Source: CAYOHP01 sp964403795 [NCBI: uncultured bacterium] | Lineage (GTDB): Bacteria; Muiribacteriota; UBA6191; CAZXTJ01 | Direction of reading: 5' to 3' | Assembly: GCA_964403795.1 (NCBI GenBank) | Contig: CAYOHP010000054.1 | Span: 28,548-38,365, forward strand | Length of the DNA: 9,818 nt | In this document: positions 5,965 to 9,818 of the stretch, piece after piece | Layout: each line of letters opens with the position of its first letter | Position numbering within the stretch: the first letter of the stretch is position 1 | Position numbers and translations under genes: made by a program | The notes under the pieces: model-generated | Databases searched by the model: none | Told to the model about the DNA's origin: nothing | The model's input: only the letters and a program-made list of their open reading frames with translations

Positions 5965-6697
5965 ACGAAGTGGGAAGGCGGCCGCCCGGGCCCTGGCCGG
6001 CCTGGTGGCGTTGCTCGCCGGGGGCCTCGTCCCCGGCCCGGCCGCGGCTGACGAGGTTCCCGACCCGACTCCCACCGCCGCGACCGTCGATGCCGAGGAA
6101 GAAGAAGCCGAGGACCCCGGGGAGGAAGCGCGGTTCGCGGCGGTGCGCCGGGGGGCGATCGGGAACCCGCTCCCCGACGCCAGCCTCACCAGCCTCGACG
6201 GCATCGACATGAGCTTCCGCACCGCCCGGGGATCCTGGCTGTTGGTGGCCCTCGCCGACCGGGACGCCCGGGACGAGGCGCTCGCCTGGTTCGAGCGGCA
6301 CGCCCGGAAGCTGGCGGAAACCGAGGATCTCCAGGTGCTCTCGCTGCTCTTCCCCGGCAAGGTCGGGTTCGTGGTGCCGAGGGCGGTGGCCCAGAAGAAG
6401 ATCCTCGAGGACGTGCGCCGGATCCTCCGGCGGAGCCGCCAGGCGCTGCCCGAGGAACTTCGATCGCGGTTCGACTCCCGGCGACTGCTCTGGCACGTGG
6501 ACTGGCGACGCAAACTGACCGCGGAACTGGGGGCGCCCCGGCACCGGCTCTGCCTGGTGCTCGCCGACCCCGAAGGCCGGGTGGTGGCGAGCGAGGACCG
6601 GGTCGACGAGGCCGCCCTGGAGCGACTCCTGGACCTGGTGGGCCGACCTGGAGGGACCGCGACGGGCGGCCATGACGCGGCGGGCGAGGACCCATGA
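5951..6697 (+). CDS. Secreted protein, possible thioredoxin-like fold without a CxxC motif
   Basis: A 248-residue protein starting with GTG at 5951, inside the last 14 bases of the UbiD gene. GGAAGGAA at 5936-5943 is seven bases upstream, which supports this start. Residues 1-33 are a signal peptide (SRRSGK head, hydrophobic LAGLVALLAGGLV, cleavage after AAA). A low-complexity acidic linker (about 49-60, rich in Glu) follows. The domain at about 69-230 opens with GNPLPDASLTSLDG, then SWLLVALADRDARDEALAWF, and ends LCLVLADPEGRVVAS. This order resembles redoxin/SCO-type proteins, but the usual CxxC or peroxidatic cysteine is missing; the only cysteine is C201. I infer a periplasmic, non-redox thioredoxin-fold protein, perhaps a chaperone or assembly partner. 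The fold assignment is tentative; secretion is well supported. Confidence 0.72.
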   Translation: MTGSRRSGKAAARALAGLVALLAGGLVPGPAAADEVPDPTPTAATVDAEEEEAEDPGEEARFAAVRRGAIGNPLPDASLTSLDGIDMSFRTARGSWLLVALADRDARDEALAWFERHARKLAETEDLQVLSLLFPGKVGFVVPRAVAQKKILEDVRRILRRSRQALPEELRSRFDSRRLLWHVDWRRKLTAELGAPRHRLCLVLADPEGRVVASEDRVDEAALERLLDLVGRPGGTATGGHDAAGEDP

Positions 6698-7872
6698 CGC
6701 GCCCTGGTCTCCGGGCCTCGCTCGCCTACGGGCTGGCGCTCACCCTGTTCGTGTCCTTCGCCCAGCTGGTGGCGGCCCGCCTCGCCGCCTCCAGTCTCGG
6801 CCTCTCGGGGATCGCGGCCGAGGCGGTGCCCGGGCTCTTCTTCTTCTCCGGGCTGCTGGCCTGCCTGGCGAGCGGCCGGGCTTCCGATCGGCTTCCGCCA
6901 GGCCCTCGCCGGCTGCGGGGCGAGACCCGTTTGGCACTGGTCCTGTTGGCAGCAACCCTGGCGGCGCTGCCGTTCCTGACTTCAACGCCCTGGTTCCTGG
7001 CAACCATGGCGCTCTCGGGCGGGCTGCTCGGATCGCGGATCCCGCCCCTGTTCCTGATCCTTCGCCAGAGCCTCCCGCCCTCCGCCATGCCGATTGCCGC
7101 GGCGGTGGCGACCGCGCTCACCTACACCGCGGCCAACGCCCTCGAGCTGCTCCGCCACCGACCGGCCGCGGCCAGCCTGGTGCTCGCCGCCCTGGCCTTG
7201 CTGGCCGCCCGGATCCTCCCGGGACCGGCCGACGGCGACGGAGAGGACCCGGCGCCCCCGACCGGCGAGTCGCGCGGCTGGGAGTCCACGTCCCCGCCCC
7301 CCGCCGCGCTGCTGACGGCCCTCGGGGCGGTGGTGGCGGCCGACGCCTTCGGCTTCTCCCTGGTGATGCACGGTGCTTTCGCTCCCTTCGTGTTCTCCGG
7401 CCCGAGCCATCTGGCCTGGAACGCCGTGGTCCGGGCCGCGGCCGCGCTGGCGATCGGCGGGCTCTGCACACCGGGCCGGTCCCGCCTCGTCCTGGCCGGC
7501 TCGGCACTGCTGTTCGCCACCAGCCACGGTCTCGCCCTGGCGATGCCGCCGTCCCATGCCGCGGGCTTCGCCTGGAGCGCCGTGAACGGCCTGGGGGTCG
7601 GCGCCTACCACGTGCCCTTCCTGGTGTTGCTGGCCCATGGCCCGCGACCCGGTGCCGCCGGCCGGTTCGCCGCCACCGTGGCCCTGGCGGGATGGTGCCC
7701 GGCTCTTCTCGGGGTGGGTGCGGGACGCCTCGGGCTGCTTCTCGTTCCCGAGCCCTGGCTCTTCGCCCTGGCCCTGGCCGGGGCACTGGCCGCCGCGGCC
7801 CTGGCTGCCACCTCGGTCGCAGGGTCCGGGTCGCCCGGAGCGGAGGTGGGCGATGGGCCCGCTCTGGGCTAG
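6694..7872 (+). CDS. MFS-like multispanning membrane protein (putative transporter)
   Basis: A 392-residue, very hydrophobic protein starting with ATG at 6694 in an ATGA overlap, with GAGGA at 6686-6690. It has two halves of about five to six helices each, separated by a polar, Pro/Glu/Asp-rich loop at about 177-204. After helix 2 comes GRASDRLPPGPRR (61-73), close to the MFS motif A (G-x-x-x-D-R-x-G-R-R). H226, H239, H278 and H306 lie in or near helices of the second half. Substrate cannot be inferred. The first 75 residues also resemble the membrane domain fused to some spermidine synthases, but there is no synthase domain here. Context suggests transport connected to the quinone/cytochrome genes or to the ABC transporter that follows. 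Confidence is good for a membrane transporter-like protein and low for its role. Confidence 0.7.
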   Translation: MTRPGLRASLAYGLALTLFVSFAQLVAARLAASSLGLSGIAAEAVPGLFFFSGLLACLASGRASDRLPPGPRRLRGETRLALVLLAATLAALPFLTSTPWFLATMALSGGLLGSRIPPLFLILRQSLPPSAMPIAAAVATALTYTAANALELLRHRPAAASLVLAALALLAARILPGPADGDGEDPAPPTGESRGWESTSPPPAALLTALGAVVAADAFGFSLVMHGAFAPFVFSGPSHLAWNAVVRAAAALAIGGLCTPGRSRLVLAGSALLFATSHGLALAMPPSHAAGFAWSAVNGLGVGAYHVPFLVLLAHGPRPGAAGRFAATVALAGWCPALLGVGAGRLGLLLVPEPWLFALALAGALAAAALAATSVAGSGSPGAEVGDGPALG

Positions 7873-8956
7873 CCTGCTGCGCAACCGCCTGCGCAGCGCC
7901 CTGACGCTGGCCGGGGTGGCGGTGGCGGTCGCCGCCATGGTCTCCCTGCACGCCGTGGGCCAGGGTGCCATCCGCATGTTCCTGCGCTTGATGACGCGCT
8001 CGGCCGACCTGCTCGTCTACCAGCGCAAGGCCGCCGACCTCATGCTCTCCTCGGTACCCGAAGAGGTGGCGGCCCGGATCGCCGCCGATCCCCAGGTCGA
8101 GTACGCCTCCGGCGTGGTGCTGGCCCCGGTCTCGGTCGAGGGGGCCGACGTCTTCACCCTCCTCGGGGTGGAAGCCGGCAGCCCCAACCAGACCCAGCTC
8201 CCGCTGGTCGAGGGCCGGGCCTTCGCCCCCGGGGAGCGCGGGGTGCTGATGATCGGGGCGATCGCCCGGGAGGTCCTCCACCGGTCGGTAGGGGATTCCC
8301 TGCAGGTCTACGAGGAGAGCTACCGGATCGTCGGGGTCTACCGGAGCGACGTCGGCTTCCAGGACGCCGGAGGCGTGCTGCCGCTGGCCGACGCCCAGGC
8401 GATCACCGAGAAGCCGGGCAAGGTGAGCGTCGTCCATGTGAAGGTCCGGGACCCGGCTCGCCTGGGGGAGGTACGGGAGCGGATCGAGGCCGCCCACTCC
8501 GGCCTCAGGGCGCTCCGGACCACGGAGTTCCGAAACGAGTACCTCCAGTTCCAGGCGATCTCGTTCTTCGCCTCGGCGGTCTCGCTGGTGGCCTTCCTGC
8601 TCGGCGGGTTCGGAGTCGCCAACACCTTCCTGATGGCGGTGCGGGAACGTACCGCCGAGTTCGGGCTCTACCGGGCGGTGGGCTGGAGCCGACGACGCGT
8701 CATGGCCACCGTGCTCTCCGAGGTGCTCCTGCTCACCGGACTCGGGTTCCTCTGCGGTTCGGTCCTGGCCATCTCGGGCCTGGAACTGGCGGCCCGGGTT
8801 CCCGCCTGGACCCAGTACGTCCAGGGAGGCGTGCCCAGCAGCCTGTTGGCCACCGCCTTCTTGGCCACCGTGCTGATGGCGCTCATGGCGGGCGGCTACC
8901 CCGCCTGGCAAGCCGCCCGGGTGGATCCCATCGTGGCGCTCCGGGGGCAACGTTGA
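7853..8956 (+). CDS. FtsX/MacB-type ABC transporter permease
   Basis: A 367-residue permease. The start is ATG at 7853, with GGAGG at 7842-7846 six bases upstream, so it overlaps the previous gene by 20 bases. It has the classic layout: one N-terminal helix (about 14-33) preceded by LLRNRLRSALT, a large extracytoplasmic domain (about 35-230) like the MacB periplasmic core, then three helices (about 236-260, 286-310, 329-350). The coupling helix RTAEFGLYRAVGWSRRRVM (266-284) and the C-terminal YPAWQAARVDPIVALR are hallmarks of the FtsX/LolC/MacB family. Such permeases act as mechanotransmitters for lipoprotein release, peptide or small-molecule export, or cell-wall hydrolase control, rather than as simple channels. 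Its partner ATPase is encoded next. No membrane-fusion (MacA) or outer-membrane partner is in the window, so the substrate is unknown. Confidence 0.92.
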   Translation: MGPLWASLLRNRLRSALTLAGVAVAVAAMVSLHAVGQGAIRMFLRLMTRSADLLVYQRKAADLMLSSVPEEVAARIAADPQVEYASGVVLAPVSVEGADVFTLLGVEAGSPNQTQLPLVEGRAFAPGERGVLMIGAIAREVLHRSVGDSLQVYEESYRIVGVYRSDVGFQDAGGVLPLADAQAITEKPGKVSVVHVKVRDPARLGEVRERIEAAHSGLRALRTTEFRNEYLQFQAISFFASAVSLVAFLLGGFGVANTFLMAVRERTAEFGLYRAVGWSRRRVMATVLSEVLLLTGLGFLCGSVLAISGLELAARVPAWTQYVQGGVPSSLLATAFLATVLMALMAGGYPAWQAARVDPIVALRGQR

Positions 8957-9762
8957 GCCGGCTCGCCTTCGAGGAGGTCACCCGGGTCCACGGCCACCAT
9001 GCGGTCCGGGCCCTCGACGGGGTGAGTTTCGCGATCGAGGCCGGCGAGCGGGTTGCGGTCACCGGCCCCTCGGGGAGCGGCAAGTCCACCCTCCTGCACC
9101 TGGCCGGGGCGCTCGACCATCCGACCCGCGGGACGGTCCGGTTCGACGGGGCCGAGGTGCAGCCTCGGGACGTCGACGAACTCCGCAGCCGCCGCATCGG
9201 GTTCGTCTTCCAGCAGCACCATCTCCTCGCCCACCTCACCGCCTGGGAGAACGTGACCATCCCGATGGTCCCCTGCCAGCCCCGGGCCGCGGCCCGGCGG
9301 GACAGGGCCTTGGAGCTCCTCGACTCGGTAGGTCTCTCGGGACGGGCCGACCACCTTCCCTCCCAGCTCTCGGGCGGCGAGGCCCAGCGGGTCGCCATCG
9401 CCCGGGCCCTGGCCAACGATCCCGGCCTGCTCCTGATGGACGAGCCCACCGGGGAACTCGACAGCGCCACCGGCCGGGTGGTGCTCGAGCTGGTCGAGGA
9501 CCTGAACCTCTCCCGAGGGGTGACCGTCGTGGTCATCACCCATGACCCGGCCGTCGCCCGCCGGTTTCCGCGGATCCTGGCCTTGAGGGACGGACGCCTG
9601 GTCGCCGACCGCCAGGTCGACGACCCCCTGGAGGAGGATCTCCGGGACTTCGCCGGGAGCAGCCTGGGCCGTCTGCTGACCGACGACCCCGGCGACCCGA
9701 GGTTGGCTGCCCTGTCGCCGCCCCAAGGCCTCTCGGAGTGGCTGGCCTCCCGGAAGCGGTAG
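8953..9762 (+). CDS. ABC transporter ATP-binding protein (LolD/MacB type)
   Basis: A 269-residue ATPase starting with TTG at 8953, whose last two bases share the stop of the permease gene (TTGA). The family N-terminus LAFEEVTRVHG follows at once, which supports this rare start. All nucleotide-binding motifs are intact: Walker A G38-PSGSGK-S-T46, Q-loop Q87 in FVFQQHHLL, signature L139-SGGEAQ, Walker B LLLMDEP with catalytic E164, D-loop GELD, and switch histidine H197 in VITHD. It pairs with the FtsX-type permease to power an envelope process. Compared with LolD (about 230 residues) it carries an acidic, soluble C-terminal extension of about 45 residues (about 224-269). Coupled translation with the permease gene implies matched expression of the two subunits. 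It is the last visible gene of the operon. Confidence 0.94.
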   Translation: MSRLAFEEVTRVHGHHAVRALDGVSFAIEAGERVAVTGPSGSGKSTLLHLAGALDHPTRGTVRFDGAEVQPRDVDELRSRRIGFVFQQHHLLAHLTAWENVTIPMVPCQPRAAARRDRALELLDSVGLSGRADHLPSQLSGGEAQRVAIARALANDPGLLLMDEPTGELDSATGRVVLELVEDLNLSRGVTVVVITHDPAVARRFPRILALRDGRLVADRQVDDPLEEDLRDFAGSSLGRLLTDDPGDPRLAALSPPQGLSEWLASRKR

Positions 9763-9818
9763 TTTCGTCTGCAGCTCACCCCAAGGGGTTCGCTCGCGGG
9801 CGGGCTACGCCTCGTCGG
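9763..9818. other. Downstream flank, no gene seen
   Basis: These 56 bases follow the last stop codon. They contain ACCCC-AA-GGGGT (9778-9789), whose two-base loop is too small for a good hairpin and which has no T-run after it, so I do not call a terminator. The operon may end here or just beyond the right edge. Confidence 0.5.

Noticed and set aside
4375-6513. Long open frame of about 712 codons on the minus strand
   Set aside because: It runs antisense to the UbiD gene and the secreted-protein gene, has low-complexity Arg/Gly/Val/His-rich sequence and no family motif. Long antisense open frames are expected in DNA with such GC-rich third positions.
7637-7852. Upstream extension of the permease frame
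   Set aside because: The frame is open to 7637, but that part lies inside the MFS-like gene and has Pro/Trp/Arg-rich non-protein-like sequence. ATG 7853 with GGAGG and a family-typical N-terminus is clearly the start.
7118-8950. Long open frame of about 610 codons on the minus strand
   Set aside because: It is antisense to the MFS-like and permease genes, whose motifs and ribosome sites are clear. Its translation is compositionally biased with no recognisable domain.
9778-9789. Hairpin ACCCC-AA-GGGGT as a terminator
   Set aside because: The loop is two bases and no T-run follows, so it does not meet the pattern of an intrinsic terminator.

Overview
The window is very GC-rich (by eye around 70%, with most third codon positions G or C). 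It is densely coded and reads as one long operon from a free-living bacterium. The cell envelope looks Gram-negative: there is a secreted YceI protein, a second secreted protein, a LolD/MacB-type ABC transporter, and a cytochrome of the cbb3 oxidase lineage. Six of the nine plus-strand genes start with GTG or TTG. Nothing seen fixes the phylum. A high-GC deltaproteobacterial/myxobacterial, acidobacterial or gemmatimonad-like genome would fit, but this is a guess from composition and gene types only. No mobile element, rRNA, tRNA or CRISPR array is visible.

Layout. Positions 1-306 (minus strand) hold the N-terminal part of a secreted YceI-family (isoprenoid-binding) protein that runs off the left edge. 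Positions 307-589 are a divergent intergenic region with inverted repeats and a possible -24/-12 (sigma-54-like) promoter. From 590 to 9762 there are nine genes on the plus strand, each overlapping the next: a small four-helix membrane protein; a cbb3-oxidase-like CcoN-CcoO fusion; a UbiE/MenG-type SAM methyltransferase; a MenA/UbiA-type polyprenyltransferase; a UbiD-family decarboxylase; a secreted cysteine-poor protein, possibly thioredoxin-like; an MFS-like multispanning protein; an FtsX/MacB-type ABC permease; and its ATPase. The last 56 bases hold no recognisable gene.

How it may work together. Methyltransferase, prenyltransferase and UbiD decarboxylase are the three late-step enzyme types of quinone biosynthesis (ring prenylation, decarboxylation, ring methylation). 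They lie directly downstream of a membrane haem protein with a fused cytochrome c domain, and YceI proteins bind polyprenyl lipids. The most economical inference is a dedicated locus that makes or tailors a prenylated quinone-like lipid, oxidises or reduces it with the bb-c cytochrome, and moves something across the envelope with the MFS-like and ABC proteins.

The most striking point is the oxidase-like protein. It keeps all three haem-ligating histidines of CcoN, but every CuB/active-site residue I can align is replaced (His207 to Gln, Tyr251 to Gly, His257/His258 to Pro/Arg, Glu323 to Gln; reference numbering recalled from Pseudomonas stutzeri CcoN). It therefore looks like a haem-copper oxidase scaffold that has lost its copper site and become a dedicated electron-transfer or non-oxygen-reducing protein. 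I do not know of a described system with this composition.
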